Part shown: positions 7,194 through 16,858 of the stretch, piece by piece
How the letters are laid out: every line of letters starts with the position of its first letter
How positions within the stretch are numbered: position 1 is the first letter of the stretch
Assembly (NCBI RefSeq): GCF_000720475.1
Contig: NZ_JOAP01000033.1
Location: 18,080-82,079 of the forward strand
DNA length: 64,000 bases
From: Streptomyces aureocirculatus
Lineage (GTDB): Bacteria; Actinomycetota; Actinomycetes; Streptomycetales; Streptomycetaceae
Reading direction: 5' to 3'
Translations under genes and position numbers: made by a program
The notes under the pieces: generated by a model
Told to the model about the DNA's origin: nothing
Seen by the model: only the letters and a program-made list of their open reading frames with translations
Database searches by the model: none

Positions 7194-8708
7194 GTGGACG
7201 AGCGCAAGCCTGGGCAGCAGTTTCGGCGGCTGCTGCAGTTTCTGAGGCGGCTTGCCGTCAAGCCGCCCGCGAAACTCAGGACCTGGCAGCTCACGGCCGT
7301 CTCGGCCGCTGTCGGCCTCGTCGTCGCGGCCGTGGCGATCGCCGCGGCCGGCCCCTGGGACTCCTCCGGTCAGCGTACGGCCGAGCGGGACCTCGCGGCT
7401 TCCCGGGAAGCCGGGGGTGGCGGAGATCACGCCGGGGCGCCGGGCCGCGAGGCGTCGGACTCGGTGCCGAGCGCCCCCGCCGTGCTCGCCGGACTCTCCC
7501 GTTCCGCCCGTACCGCCGACGGGACGGGCACCAAGTCCCTCACCGCCGTCCTCGACCCGCTCATGGACGACGCGAAGCTGGGGCCCGAGCGCTCCGCGGT
7601 GGTCGTGGACGTGGTCTCCGGCAAGCGCGTGTACGGCAAGGGGGCGGGGCGGGAGCTGACCCCCGCGTCCACCACGAAGATCGCCACCGCGGTCGCCGCC
7701 CTGTCCGCCCTCGGCCCCAACCACCGGCTGACCACGAAAACCGTCGTCGAGCCGGGATCCCGCGACGTCGTCCTCGTCGGCGGCGGCGACCCCACGCTGA
7801 CCGCCCGCGGCGAGGGCCGCTACGTGACCGAGTCCGCGAGCCTGCGCGATCTCGCCGACGACACCGCCGAAGCCCTCAAGAAGCGCGGCGCCGACCAGGA
7901 CGTCACCCTTTCCTACGACACGTCCCGCTACTCAGGACCGCCGCAGCACCCCATCGGCCCCAACGAGAACATCGCCCCCGTCAGCGCCCTCATGGCCGAC
8001 GAGGGCCGCCTCGACACATCCTCGTCGGGGACCGCGCCGCGCACCGCCGAGCCCGCGGGCGACGCCGCGCGGAACTTCGCCAACCTGCTGCGCGAACGCG
8101 GCATCGGCATCGAGGCCGACCCCGGCCCCCGCAAGGCGGGCGCGGACGCCGAGCACCTGGCGAGCACCCGGTCCCAGCCCCTCGCCGCCCTGGTCGAGCG
8201 GATGCTGACGCACAGCGACAACGACATCGCCGAGGCCCTGGCGCGCGAGACCGCCGTGGCCGCCGGGGAGCCCGCGAGCTTCGAGGGGGCCTCGCGGGCG
8301 GTGCGGGCCCGGCTCGGCAAGCTCGGCCTGCCGCTCGACGGAGCCGTGTTCGACGACGGCAGCGGCCTCGACCGGGACGACCGGCTCAGCGCGAAGCTCC
8401 TGGCCGCCCTCCTGAAGCGGGCCGCCGGGCCCGGTCACCCGGAGCTGCGCCCCGTGGTCACCGGCCTGCCGGTCGCCGGATTCACCGGCACCCTGGTCGG
8501 CCGTTACCCGGACGCGTCCGCGGGCACCGGTCTCGTACGCGCCAAGACCGGCACCCTCACCGGCGTGAACAGCCTCGCCGGCACCGTGGTCGACGCGAAC
8601 GGACGTCTCCTGGTCTTCGCCTTCATGACCAACGGCACGACGGACCCCCAGGGCGCCCAGTCCACCCTTGACGCCATGGCCACGGCCCTCGCGGTCCGCG
8701 GGTCGTAG
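7194..8708 (+). CDS. dacB: D-alanyl-D-alanine carboxypeptidase/endopeptidase (PBP4, DacB type)
   Basis: The protein has 504 residues and starts at GTG 7194 with a purine-rich site upstream. It has a short cytoplasmic N-terminus, one membrane span at about 33-53 that anchors it outside the cell, a disordered linker to about 115, and a class C penicillin-binding domain. The three active-site motifs are visible: S159-T-T-K162, S341-D-N343 and K451-T-G453. It should trim or cleave D-Ala bonds in peptidoglycan. It diverges from ppa and is followed after 79 bp by the zincin gene. Confidence 0.95.
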   Translation: MDERKPGQQFRRLLQFLRRLAVKPPAKLRTWQLTAVSAAVGLVVAAVAIAAAGPWDSSGQRTAERDLAASREAGGGGDHAGAPGREASDSVPSAPAVLAGLSRSARTADGTGTKSLTAVLDPLMDDAKLGPERSAVVVDVVSGKRVYGKGAGRELTPASTTKIATAVAALSALGPNHRLTTKTVVEPGSRDVVLVGGGDPTLTARGEGRYVTESASLRDLADDTAEALKKRGADQDVTLSYDTSRYSGPPQHPIGPNENIAPVSALMADEGRLDTSSSGTAPRTAEPAGDAARNFANLLRERGIGIEADPGPRKAGADAEHLASTRSQPLAALVERMLTHSDNDIAEALARETAVAAGEPASFEGASRAVRARLGKLGLPLDGAVFDDGSGLDRDDRLSAKLLAALLKRAAGPGHPELRPVVTGLPVAGFTGTLVGRYPDASAGTGLVRAKTGTLTGVNSLAGTVVDANGRLLVFAFMTNGTTDPQGAQSTLDAMATALAVRGS

Positions 8709-8787
8709 CGCCCCGTCCCGCGCGGGCCGGACCCACGGCGCCCCCAACCCCGGACGCGGGCCCGGCCGACCACGTACGGTTGACGGC

Positions 8788-9933
8788 ATGACGAGCCTCG
8801 GTGGTGCGGAGATGGTCGACTGGAACCTCGCGGTGGCGACCGCGACCCGGCTCGTGCGGCCGGGCCCGGAGGTCAGCAGGGACGAGGCCCGCGCGGTGGT
8901 CGCCGAGCTGCGCAAACACGCCAAGTCCTCGGAGGGACACGTCCGTTCGTTCACCCGTATGGGTACGGAGGACACCCACGACACCCCCGTCCTGGTGGTG
9001 GACCGCGCGGGCTGGGTGCGCGCCAACGTCGCGGGCTTCCGGGAGGTGCTCAAGCCGCTCCTGGAGAAGATGCAGGACCGCCGCGGCGGCGGCCCCGGCG
9101 GCGCCGTGCTCGGCGCGGTCGGCGGCAAGGTGACGGGCGTCGAGCTCGGCATGCTGCTCTCCTTCCTGGCCTCCCGCGTCCTCGGCCAGTACGAGACCTT
9201 CGCCCCCGCCACCCGCGAGCTCCCGGCCGGCGCCAACGGCGGCGGCAGGCTCCTGCTCGTGGCGCCCAACATCGTCCACGTGGAGCGCGAACTCGACGTG
9301 GACCCGCACGACTTCAGGCTCTGGGTGTGCCTGCACGAGGAGACCCACCGCACCCAGTTCTCGTCCGTGCCGTGGCTGCGCGACCACCTGGAGGGCGAGA
9401 TCCAGGCCTTCCTCAGCGAGACCGACGTCGACCCGATGACGGTCCTGGAGCGCATCAGGGAGGCGGCCCAGTCGCTGGCGGGCGGCCGCTCCGACGGCGC
9501 GGAGTACGAGGACGGCAGGACCGGTGCGGCCGACGGCGGCCGCTCCTTCGTGGAGATCGTCCAGACCCCGGCGCAGCGCGAGATCCTGGCCCGCCTGACC
9601 GCCGTCATGTCCCTGCTCGAAGGCCACGCGGACTACGTCATGGACGGTGTCGGACCCGATGTCGTGCCGTCCGTCACCGAGATCCGGGAGAAGTTCAAGG
9701 AGCGCCGCAGGCGCGGCGCGGGCCGCCTCGACCAGGCGCTGCGCAAACTCCTCGGCCTGGACGCGAAGCTGCGGCAGTACCGCGACGGCGAGCGGTTCGT
9801 ACGAGCGGTCGTGGACGAGGTCGGCATGGACGGCTTCAACCGCGTGTGGACCTCCCCGAACACGCTGCCCACCAAGGCCGAGATCGCCAAACCGGCGGAC
9901 TGGGTCGCACGGATGCACCACAGGGCGGACTGA
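8788..9933 (+). CDS. Zincin-type metalloprotease-like protein (DUF2342 family)
   Basis: The protein has 381 residues with no signal peptide. The motif HEETHRTQF (near residue 182) is the HExxH zinc site of zincins, and a conserved LLEGHADYVMDG segment near residue 280 carries the further His/Asp-rich signature of this actinobacterial family. Homologues are sometimes labelled coenzyme F420 biosynthesis-associated, without experimental proof that I know of. Its conserved place just before tilS-hpt-ftsH suggests a housekeeping role. Substrate unknown. ATG 8788 lacks a strong Shine-Dalgarno sequence. Confidence 0.88.
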   Translation: MTSLGGAEMVDWNLAVATATRLVRPGPEVSRDEARAVVAELRKHAKSSEGHVRSFTRMGTEDTHDTPVLVVDRAGWVRANVAGFREVLKPLLEKMQDRRGGGPGGAVLGAVGGKVTGVELGMLLSFLASRVLGQYETFAPATRELPAGANGGGRLLLVAPNIVHVERELDVDPHDFRLWVCLHEETHRTQFSSVPWLRDHLEGEIQAFLSETDVDPMTVLERIREAAQSLAGGRSDGAEYEDGRTGAADGGRSFVEIVQTPAQREILARLTAVMSLLEGHADYVMDGVGPDVVPSVTEIREKFKERRRRGAGRLDQALRKLLGLDAKLRQYRDGERFVRAVVDEVGMDGFNRVWTSPNTLPTKAEIAKPADWVARMHHRAD

Positions 9934-10109
9934 GCGAACCGATGCGGCCGACGGCAGAAGAACGCCTCCGCAATCACCCGTCCGAGGGACCGTGAGCTGT
10001 GGGTGGGCGTGCGATGCTCGGGTAATGGCTCGGCTCTGTCACCATCGACACACTCTGAGTGACTGATCCGAGGCTCACCCCCCGAACTTCATGAAGGGAA
10101 CCAACCGGA

Positions 10110-11213
10110 ATGGGTCCCCATCCTGCGGTCGCGGCGATACGCCTGGCGGTCCGCCGCGTGCTCCACGACGTACTGACCGACACCGCCGCGCACCGCGAGC
10201 TCACCCCGTCGCGCTCCGCGCGCCCTCACGGCAACCCCCATCCCCCTCAGCAGACCCCCCTGGAGCCCCTGACCCCCCAGGGCTTCGCGCACGAGCCGCC
10301 CCCGCCGCTCGTGCTCGTGGCGTGCTCCGGCGGCGCCGACTCCATGGCGCTCGCGTCGGCACTCGCGTTCGAGGCCCCCAAGCTCGGCATCCGCGCGGGC
10401 GCGGTGACCGTCGACCACGGCCTTCAGCCCGGCTCCGACCTGCGCGCCGCCGAGGTCGTCACGCGGATGACCGCGCTCGGCCTCGACCCCATCGAGTCCC
10501 TGGTGGTGCACGTCGGCCGCGACGGCGGCCCCGAGGCCGCCGCCCGCGACGCGCGCTACGCCGCCCTCGACGAGGCGGCCGAACGCCACGGCGCCGTCGC
10601 CGTGCTGCTCGGCCACACCCGCGACGACCAGGCCGAGACGGTGCTGCTCGGGCTCGCCCGCGGCTCCGGCATCCGCTCGCTCTCCGGCATGGCCGCGGTC
10701 TCGGGGGCCGGCGGCCGTTACCGCAGACCCTTCCTGCACCTCGACCGCCAGACCGCCCGCAAGGCGTGCATGGTCCAGTCGCTGCCCGTCTGGGACGACC
10801 CGCACAACGCGGACCCGGCCTACACCCGCTCCCGTCTGCGGCACGAAGGCCTGCCCGCTCTGGAGAAGGCGCTCGGCAAAGGCGTCGTGGAAGCCCTCGC
10901 GCGCACCGCGCAGCTCTCCCGCGACGACGCCGACGCGCTCGACGCCTGGGCCGCGCAGGCCGAGTCGTCGGTGCGGGACGCCACGGGCGTGCTCGAGTGC
11001 GCCAAGCTGTTCGCGCTGCCGCCCGCGGTGCGCCGCCGCATCGTGCGCCGCGCGGCCATCGAGGCGGGCGCCCCCGCGGGCGCGCTGTTCGCCCGGCACA
11101 TCGAAGAGGTGGACCGGTTGATCACGGGCTGGCGGGGCCAGGGCGCCATCAATCTCCCGGGCAAAGTCGTCGCACAGCGGCAGGGTGGCAGACTGGTCAT
11201 CCGGCAAGGCTGA
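10110..11213 (+). CDS. tilS: tRNA(Ile)-lysidine synthetase
   Basis: The protein has 367 residues. It starts at ATG 10110 with GAAGGGA about 10 nt upstream. The PP-loop ATP pyrophosphatase motif SGGADS is at 73-78, and the family segments [11 protein letters not shown] and [20 protein letters not shown] follow. The enzyme attaches lysine to C34 of tRNA-Ile(CAU), changing it to read AUA. A Pro-rich stretch of about 30 residues before the PP-loop is longer than in many homologues. It precedes hpt by 45 bp and ftsH beyond, an arrangement conserved in actinobacteria and Firmicutes. Confidence 0.96.
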   Translation: MGPHPAVAAIRLAVRRVLHDVLTDTAAHRELTPSRSARPHGNPHPPQQTPLEPLTPQGFAHEPPPPLVLVACSGGADSMALASALAFEAPKLGIRAGAVTVDHGLQPGSDLRAAEVVTRMTALGLDPIESLVVHVGRDGGPEAAARDARYAALDEAAERHGAVAVLLGHTRDDQAETVLLGLARGSGIRSLSGMAAVSGAGGRYRRPFLHLDRQTARKACMVQSLPVWDDPHNADPAYTRSRLRHEGLPALEKALGKGVVEALARTAQLSRDDADALDAWAAQAESSVRDATGVLECAKLFALPPAVRRRIVRRAAIEAGAPAGALFARHIEEVDRLITGWRGQGAINLPGKVVAQRQGGRLVIRQG

Positions 11214-11258
11214 CCCGGGACCGTTTTTCCCGACCGGCCGGTGGGACGACCGAAAGTG

Positions 11259-11819
11259 ATGCGGGTGGACGCGAAAGACATGGGCACCGACCTTCAGTCG
11301 GTGCTCATCACCAAGGAAGAGATCGACGCGAAGCTGGCTGAGCTGGCCGCGAAGATCGACGCGGAGTACGCGGGCAAGGACCTGCTGATCGTCGGCGTGC
11401 TGAAGGGCGCCGTGATGGTCATGGCGGACCTGGCGCGCGCGCTGTCCACGCCGCTCACGATGGACTGGATGGCGGTGTCCTCGTACGGCGCCGGCACCCA
11501 GTCCTCCGGCGTGGTCCGCATCCTCAAGGACCTCGACACCGACATCAAGGGACGCCACGTCCTGATCGTCGAGGACATCATCGACTCGGGCCTGACGCTG
11601 TCGTGGCTGCTCTCCAACCTCGGCTCGCGCGAGCCCGCGTCCCTCAAGGTGTGCACGCTCCTGCGCAAGCCCGAAGCGGCGAAGGTTGCCATCGACGTGG
11701 AGTGGGTCGGCTTCGACATTCCGAACGAGTTCGTCGTCGGGTACGGCCTGGACTACGCGGAGAAGTACCGCAACCTGCCGTTCGTCGGCACCCTCGCCCC
11801 GCACGTCTACGGCGGCTGA
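11259..11819 (+). CDS. hpt: Hypoxanthine phosphoribosyltransferase
   Basis: The protein has 186 residues. ATG 11259 gives MRVDAKDMG, the start I remember for Streptomyces homologues; an in-frame GTG at 11241 is the alternative, and neither has a strong Shine-Dalgarno sequence. The PRPP-binding loop [17 protein letters not shown] is present, as is the flexible-loop [11 protein letters not shown]. The enzyme salvages hypoxanthine and guanine to nucleotides in the cytoplasm. It is probably co-transcribed with tilS. Confidence 0.96.
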   Translation: MRVDAKDMGTDLQSVLITKEEIDAKLAELAAKIDAEYAGKDLLIVGVLKGAVMVMADLARALSTPLTMDWMAVSSYGAGTQSSGVVRILKDLDTDIKGRHVLIVEDIIDSGLTLSWLLSNLGSREPASLKVCTLLRKPEAAKVAIDVEWVGFDIPNEFVVGYGLDYAEKYRNLPFVGTLAPHVYGG

Positions 11820-11990
11820 CGACTTGCGCCGGGCGGCCCGGGCGGCGTAAGACGCCCGGGAACCCTCAGCCGTTTCCCGCCGTTGGAGCATGCGAAGGCG
11901 GTACAGGCAGCCGTCCCGTGCGGCTTCGGGTCACAATGCTGGGGTACCGTCCGAAGAACAGTCTTTATCAAACTCACTATGGCAGGAGGT

Positions 11991-12010
11991 ACGGAGCGCC
12001 ATCGCTCCGT
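11991..12010 (+). promoter_or_regulatory. Hairpin between Shine-Dalgarno-like AGGAGG and the ftsH start
   Basis: Positions 11991-11998 and 12003-12010 are perfect 8-bp complements with a 4-nt loop (CCAT). An AGGAGG motif ends just before the left arm, at about 11983-11988. The chosen ATG at 12015 lies 5 nt after the right arm. Folding would bring the Shine-Dalgarno sequence close to the start codon across the hairpin. If translation instead starts at ATG 11979, the hairpin is inside the coding region. Confidence 0.5.
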
Positions 12011-12014
12011 GTGG

Positions 12015-14069
12015 ATGGACGTGAAGCGATACTTCCGTGGGCCAGTCATGTGGATCGTGCTGGCCGTCCTTGCCGTGGTCGTGTTGATGCAGGTCGTCGG
12101 TTCGTCCGGCGGCTACAAGACGGTGGACACCGGCCAGGTCGTGCAGGCCATCGACGACAACAAGGTCGAATCGGCCAAGCTCACGACCGGTGACGATCAC
12201 ACCATCAAGGTGGAGCTCAAGGACGGCCAGAAGGTCAAGGGCAGCAGCAAGATCCAGGCGAGCTACATCGGCGACCAGGGCGTCGAAGTCGCCAAGATGC
12301 TGCAGGCCAAATACGAGGACAAGCAGATCCCGGACGGTTACACCGTCTCCCCGTCGAAGCAGAACCCCTTCGTCGGCATCCTGCTGTCCCTCCTCCCCTT
12401 TGTTCTCATCGTCGTCGTCTTCCTGTTCCTGATGAATCAGATGCAGGGCGGCGGCAGCCGGGTCATGAACTTCGGCAAGTCCAAGGCGAAGCTCATCACC
12501 AAGGACACCCCGAAGACGACGTTCAGCGACGTCGCGGGTTCCGACGAAGCGGTCGAGGAACTCCACGAGATCAAGGAGTTCCTCCAGGAGCCGGCGAAGT
12601 TCCAGGCCGTCGGCGCCAAGATTCCCAAGGGCGTGCTGCTGTACGGCCCGCCCGGAACGGGCAAGACGCTCCTCGCGCGCGCAGTCGCGGGCGAGGCGGG
12701 CGTGCCGTTCTACTCCATCTCGGGTTCCGACTTCGTCGAGATGTTCGTCGGTGTCGGTGCCTCCCGTGTGCGTGACCTCTTCGAGCAGGCCAAGGCGAAC
12801 GCCCCGGCGATCGTCTTCGTCGACGAGATCGACGCGGTCGGCCGCCACCGCGGCGCCGGCCTCGGCGGCGGTCACGACGAGCGCGAGCAGACGCTCAACC
12901 AGCTCCTCGTCGAGATGGACGGCTTCGACGTGAAGGGCGGCGTCATCCTGATCGCCGCCACGAACCGGCCCGACATCCTCGACCCGGCCCTCCTGCGCCC
13001 CGGACGTTTCGACCGGCAGATCGCCGTCGACCGCCCGGACATGCTGGGCCGTCTGGAGATCCTCAAGGTTCACCAGAAGGGCAAGCCGGTCGCTCCGGAC
13101 GTCGACCTGGGCGCCGTCGCGCGGCGCACGCCGGGCTTCACCGGCGCGGACCTGAGCAACGTCCTCAACGAGGCCGCCCTGCTCACCGCGCGCGGCAACC
13201 AGAAGCTGATCGACAACCACATGCTGGACGAGGCCATCGACCGCGTCGTGGCGGGCCCGCAGAAGCGGACCCGGATCATGTCCGACAAGGAAAAGAAGAT
13301 CACCGCGTATCACGAGGGCGGTCACGCCCTGGTCGCGGCGGCCTCCCCCAACGCGGACCCGGTCCACAAGATCACGATCTTGTCGCGCGGACGTGCCCTC
13401 GGGTACACCATGGTCCTGCCGGACGAGGACAAGTACTCGACCACGCGCAACGAGATGCTCGACCAGCTCGCGTACATGCTGGGCGGGCGCGCGGCCGAGG
13501 AACTGGTCTTCCACGACCCGACCACCGGTGCCGCCAACGACATCGAGAAGGCCACGGCCACCGCTCGCGCGATGGTCACGCAGTACGGCATGACCGAGCG
13601 TCTCGGCGCGATCAAGTTCGGCGGCGACAACACCGAGCCGTTCCTCGGCCGCGAGATGGGCCACCAGAGGGACTACTCCGAAGAGGTCGCGGCGCTGGTC
13701 GACGAAGAGGTCAAGAAGCTCATCGAGACCGCGCACAACGAGGCCTGGGAGATCCTGGTCGAGAACCGCGACGTTCTCGACAACCTGGTCCTGCAGCTCC
13801 TGGAGAGGGAGACGCTGAACAAGGAGGAGATCGCGGAGATCTTCGCCCCCATCGTCAAGCGTCCGGCTCGGCCGGCCTGGACGGGCTCCACGCGGCGTAC
13901 GCCGTCGACGCGCCCGCCGGTGCTCTCGCCGAAGGAGCTCTCGCTGACGAACGGTGCGAACGGCGCCACCCCCGCGGTGACCGCCGGTTCGAGCGGTACG
14001 GCCGGTACGGCTGGTACGGGTGAGACCCAGGGCATCGAGGTGGCTCCGGAGGACCGCCCCGAGAGCTGA
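12015..14069 (+). CDS. ftsH: ATP-dependent zinc metalloprotease FtsH
   Basis: The protein has 684 residues from ATG 12015 ([10 protein letters not shown]). An in-frame ATG at 11979 would add 12 residues. Membrane span 1 is at about 11-28, the small extracytoplasmic domain at 30-115 and span 2 at about 119-140. The AAA+ domain has Walker A GPPGTGKT (211-218) and Walker B IVFVDEID (266-273), with the arginine-finger region RPGRFDR near 328-334. The protease zinc site HEGGH is at 433-437. It degrades membrane and short-lived cytoplasmic proteins. The last 60 or so residues are a Thr/Ala/Gly-rich tail typical of actinobacterial FtsH. A strong terminator follows. Confidence 0.97.
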   Translation: MDVKRYFRGPVMWIVLAVLAVVVLMQVVGSSGGYKTVDTGQVVQAIDDNKVESAKLTTGDDHTIKVELKDGQKVKGSSKIQASYIGDQGVEVAKMLQAKYEDKQIPDGYTVSPSKQNPFVGILLSLLPFVLIVVVFLFLMNQMQGGGSRVMNFGKSKAKLITKDTPKTTFSDVAGSDEAVEELHEIKEFLQEPAKFQAVGAKIPKGVLLYGPPGTGKTLLARAVAGEAGVPFYSISGSDFVEMFVGVGASRVRDLFEQAKANAPAIVFVDEIDAVGRHRGAGLGGGHDEREQTLNQLLVEMDGFDVKGGVILIAATNRPDILDPALLRPGRFDRQIAVDRPDMLGRLEILKVHQKGKPVAPDVDLGAVARRTPGFTGADLSNVLNEAALLTARGNQKLIDNHMLDEAIDRVVAGPQKRTRIMSDKEKKITAYHEGGHALVAAASPNADPVHKITILSRGRALGYTMVLPDEDKYSTTRNEMLDQLAYMLGGRAAEELVFHDPTTGAANDIEKATATARAMVTQYGMTERLGAIKFGGDNTEPFLGREMGHQRDYSEEVAALVDEEVKKLIETAHNEAWEILVENRDVLDNLVLQLLERETLNKEEIAEIFAPIVKRPARPAWTGSTRRTPSTRPPVLSPKELSLTNGANGATPAVTAGSSGTAGTAGTGETQGIEVAPEDRPES

Positions 14070-14110
14070 CTCCCGCCCGCCCCGGGCGCCTCACCAGGCC
14101 CGGAATGGAT

Positions 14111-14152
14111 GCCGCGCCCCCCAGGTTCTAGCCTGGGGGGCGCGGCTCTTTT
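14111..14152 (+). terminator. Intrinsic terminator after ftsH
   Basis: A perfect 15-bp stem (14111-14125 with 14132-14146), a 6-nt loop and then TCTTTT. It separates ftsH from folE, so folE likely has partly independent transcription, although its start is only 41 nt further on. Confidence 0.9.
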
Positions 14153-14192
14153 CCGCCGTCCGCATGAAACAGGAACCAGGAACGAGGCACAG

Positions 14193-14798
14193 ATGACCGA
14201 CCCCGTGACGCTGGACGGCGAAGGCTCCATCGGCGAGTTCGACGAGAAGCGGGCCGAGAACGCCGTGCGCGAGCTGCTCATCGCGGTCGGTGAGGACCCG
14301 GACCGCGAGGGCCTGCGGGAGACGCCGGGGCGGGTGGCGCGGTCGTACCGCGAGATATTCGCCGGTCTGTGGCAGAAGCCCGAGGACGTTCTGACGACGA
14401 CGTTCGACCTGGGGCACGACGAGATGGTCCTGGTGAAGGACATCGAGGTCACATCGTGCTGTGAGCATCATCTGGTGCCCTTCAGAGGGGTGGCGCACGT
14501 CGGCTACATCCCGGCCACCACCGGCAAGATCACCGGCCTGTCGAAGCTTGCCCGGCTTGTGGACGTCTACGCCCGGCGCCCGCAGGTACAGGAGCGGATG
14601 ACGACGCAGATCGCCGACTCCCTGATGGAGATCCTGGAGCCGCGCGGAGTGATCGTCGTGGTGGAGTGCGAGCACATGTGCATGTCGATGCGCGGTATTC
14701 GTAAGCCGGGCGCCAAGACCATCACGTCCGCGGTCCGTGGGCAGTTGCGGGACGCGGCCACGCGGAATGAGGCTATGAGCTTGATCATGGCGCGGTGA
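14193..14798 (+). CDS. folE: GTP cyclohydrolase I
   Basis: The protein has 201 residues. It starts at ATG 14193 with GAGG 6 nt upstream. It converts GTP to 7,8-dihydroneopterin triphosphate, the first step of folate synthesis. The zinc-site motif SCCEHH is at 88-93, followed by the substrate segments [14 protein letters not shown] and [11 protein letters not shown] and the second zinc cysteine region [11 protein letters not shown]. Length and ends match the single-domain enzyme. Its pathway partners folP, folB and folK lie 1-4 kb downstream on the opposite strand. Confidence 0.97.
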   Translation: MTDPVTLDGEGSIGEFDEKRAENAVRELLIAVGEDPDREGLRETPGRVARSYREIFAGLWQKPEDVLTTTFDLGHDEMVLVKDIEVTSCCEHHLVPFRGVAHVGYIPATTGKITGLSKLARLVDVYARRPQVQERMTTQIADSLMEILEPRGVIVVVECEHMCMSMRGIRKPGAKTITSAVRGQLRDAATRNEAMSLIMAR

Positions 14799-14833
14799 GG
14801 GGCGCTTGCGCTGGGCGGTGACGGGGGGTGTCG

Positions 14834-15060
14834 CGCTGCGCGCTCGTCCTCAAGCGCCGGACCGGCTTGATCTCCGCGCTGTGCGCTTGTCCTCAAGCGC
14901 CGGACGGGCTTGATTCCCGCGCTGCGCGCTTGTCCTCAAGCGCCGGACCGGCTTGATTTGGTGCGCGCTTGTCTTCACGTGTCGGACCGGCGGGATCTTC
15001 GCGCTTCGCGCCTGTCCTGAAGCGCCGGAGCGGCTGGATTTGCTGCGCCGGACGGGCCTG
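14834..15060. repeat. Tandem array of a 43-nt intergenic unit built on a 21-nt palindrome-like core
   Basis: The core TCAAGCGCCGGACCGGCTTGA or close variants occur at 14850-14870, 14893-14913, 14936-14956, 14975-14995 and 15018-15038, with a partial sixth core near 15041-15060. Spacing is 43, 43, 39 and 43 nt. The intervening sequence (a CGCTGCGCGCTTGTCC-like stretch) is conserved too, so this is a tandem array and not a CRISPR. TCAAG and CTTGA ends can pair. It fills the 331-bp gap between folE and the DUF3180 gene. A single diverged copy lies at 35215-35235. Confidence 0.85.
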
Positions 15061-15129
15061 GGTGCTGAGTGGGCTGGGTGCTGGCTGGGATGGCTCAGGG
15101 CGGGGGCAGTGGCCGGGGGGTGGGGTGGG

Positions 15130-15618
15130 TCACGCTGCGGGGGCCGTGCCGCCGTGTTCGTCGTCCCCGTCCTCGGGGAGTTTGCAGACCCGTTCCAGGA
15201 AGAACGCGGCCGCTATGACGCCGATGCCCGCCAGGACCGAGAAGCCGGCGTAGTACGCCTGGTCGCGGCGGGCGGGGATGTCCAGGAACTCCAGCATGAA
15301 CACGCCCACGCCGCCGTACATCCCACAGACAAGGGCCGCGACCAGCGCGCTGGCCTGGCCGAAGACGACGGCGCGGGCGGCCATCAGCGGCTCGACGCCC
15401 TTCGCCCCCGGCCACCGCTCACGCTGGGCGCGCAGCCTGGCGCGCAGCGAGATCGCCGTGGCGAGCAGGACCACGGCGATCAGGGCGAGGACGATGGGCG
15501 CGGCGAGTGGCACGCGCGGCAGCGTGCCCACGGAGTCCCACAGCCGGGCCCCGGCCCAGGACAGCACTCCGGCGACGCCGAAGAGGCCCGCCAGCATCCC
15601 CACGCGCAGTTGCTTCAT
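15130..15618 (-). CDS. DUF3180 membrane protein
   Basis: The protein has 162 residues and starts at ATG 15618. Four hydrophobic spans are visible (about 5-25, 38-57, 78-99 and 118-140), and the C-terminal tail is acidic. Length, span pattern and position after folK match actinobacterial DUF3180 proteins. Function is unknown. It is the last gene of the leftward folate run, 90 nt after folK. Confidence 0.85.
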   Translation of the reverse strand: MKQLRVGMLAGLFGVAGVLSWAGARLWDSVGTLPRVPLAAPIVLALIAVVLLATAISLRARLRAQRERWPGAKGVEPLMAARAVVFGQASALVAALVCGMYGGVGVFMLEFLDIPARRDQAYYAGFSVLAGIGVIAAAFFLERVCKLPEDGDDEHGGTAPAA

Positions 15619-15708
15619 TCCGGCGGTCGCCCCTCAGTCCCTGTCCGTGCCTGCTTGCCTGCCGGGTGCGTCCCTGGCCTGCTGTGTGGTCCCTGTGGAC
15701 CCTAACGA

Positions 15709-16305
15709 TTACTCGGGCAGCCGGAGTTCCAGATCGGCGCGCGCCGCGACACCCTCGCGGGTGATGTCGTCGAGCAGTTGGGCCACGGGCCCGTGCCCGG
15801 CGAGCTGCGCCTCCGGCTCGACGTCGTGCCACGGGGCGAGCACGAAGGCCCGCTCGTGCGCCCGCGGGTGCGGCAGCGTGAGCACCGGGTCGTCCGAGAC
15901 CACGTCGGCGTACGCGACGATGTCCACGTCGATCGTGCGCGGACCCCAGCGCTCGTCCCGTACGCGGTGGAAGGCCTCCTCCACGGCCTGTGCCCGCTCC
16001 AGGAGCGAGGACGGGGGGAGCGTGGTCCTCACGACCACCACGGCGTTGAAGTAGGCGGGCTGGGAACCGGGCTCGACGCCCCAGGGCTCCGTCTCGTACA
16101 CCGGGGAGACCGCCTTGACCCGCAGGCCCGGAGTGTCCTCCAGGGCGTCCACGGCCCCCTGGAGGGTCTCCAGGCGGTTGCCCAGGTTCGACCCGAGGGA
16201 GATCACGGCGCGCTGCGGGTTGGACAGCGTCGTGTCGGCGGCGTCCACCTGCTCCACGACGGACGTGGGCACCGGCTGGACGGTGGGGTCGCTGTGGGCG
16301 GTCAT
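15709..16305 (-). CDS. folK: 2-amino-4-hydroxy-6-hydroxymethyldihydropteridine diphosphokinase
   Basis: The protein has 198 residues. ATG 16305 overlaps the folB stop as ATGA. It transfers pyrophosphate from ATP to 6-hydroxymethyl-dihydropterin. Motifs are SLGSNLGNR (36-44), the SPVYETEPWG segment (67-76) and the family signature RWGPRTIDVDIV (119-130), followed by LPHPRAHERAFVL. A 30-residue N-terminal extension precedes the domain. It is the third folate gene in the leftward operon. Confidence 0.96.
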   Translation of the reverse strand: MTAHSDPTVQPVPTSVVEQVDAADTTLSNPQRAVISLGSNLGNRLETLQGAVDALEDTPGLRVKAVSPVYETEPWGVEPGSQPAYFNAVVVVRTTLPPSSLLERAQAVEEAFHRVRDERWGPRTIDVDIVAYADVVSDDPVLTLPHPRAHERAFVLAPWHDVEPEAQLAGHGPVAQLLDDITREGVAARADLELRLPE

Positions 16306-16661
16306 ACGCGGCTCCGGGTGATGGTGACGGTCACGTCGTCGAACGGGACGGTGATCGGGGCGTCCGGTTTGTGCACCGTGACCTCGACTTCCAGGACTCC
16401 GTCGTGCTTCAGGCAGGCCTGGGCGATGCGCTCGGAGAGCGTCTCGATGAGGTTCACCGGCTCCCCCTCGACGACGGCCACGACCTCCTCCGCCACGATG
16501 CCGTAGTGCACGGTCTTCGCCAGGTCGTCGTCGGCCGCGGCCGCACGGGTGTCCAGGCCCAGGACCAGGTCCACGATGAAGGTCTGGCCCTCCTCGCGCT
16601 CCCGCGGGTACACACCGTGGTGCCCGCGGGCCTTCAGGCCACGCAGCGCGACACGATCCAC
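16302..16661 (-). CDS. folB: Dihydroneopterin aldolase
   Basis: The protein has 119 residues. GTG 16661 is chosen because AGGAG lies 8 nt upstream, giving VDRVALRGLKARGHHGVYP. It cleaves dihydroneopterin to 6-hydroxymethyl-dihydropterin and glycolaldehyde. The conserved G-x-H-G-V segment, the glutamate in the REREEGQTF stretch and the C-terminal VTVHKPDAPI are all present. It overlaps folK by 4 nt, so the two are probably coupled. About 200 bp separate it from the NTF2-like gene upstream. Confidence 0.95.
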   Translation of the reverse strand: MDRVALRGLKARGHHGVYPREREEGQTFIVDLVLGLDTRAAAADDDLAKTVHYGIVAEEVVAVVEGEPVNLIETLSERIAQACLKHDGVLEVEVTVHKPDAPITVPFDDVTVTITRSRV

Positions 16662-16858
16662 GCGAATCACTCCTGACAGTCGTCGGTAAGGGCCGGTCCT
16701 GCCGTGTGCGGTCGGCACACCGGCCTCGATCGAATCTACCTGCGGGCACCGACAGTGTTCGCTCGCGGGGCTGCCGGACGGCGCTCCCACGCGGGCTTGC
16801 GGTTGCCCCTACCCACTGAGGAGCCCTCGGCCACACCTCCGAGTAGTGGGCCCGTCGT

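Noticed and set aside
6620..8671. 683-codon plus-strand frame over ppa and dacB
   Set aside because: It opposes ppa and runs in another frame through dacB; the translation is Arg/Gly/Pro-rich without domain character.
8668..8787. Upstream extension of the zincin gene to an in-frame ATG at 8668
   Set aside because: It would overlap the dacB 3' end by 41 nt and adds an Arg/Pro-rich leader unlike the protein; ATG 8788 gives a compact start.
14834..15060. Regular 21-nt repeats looked like a small CRISPR array
   Set aside because: The intervening sequences are themselves conserved, there are no unique spacers and no cas genes nearby, so it is a tandem repeat.
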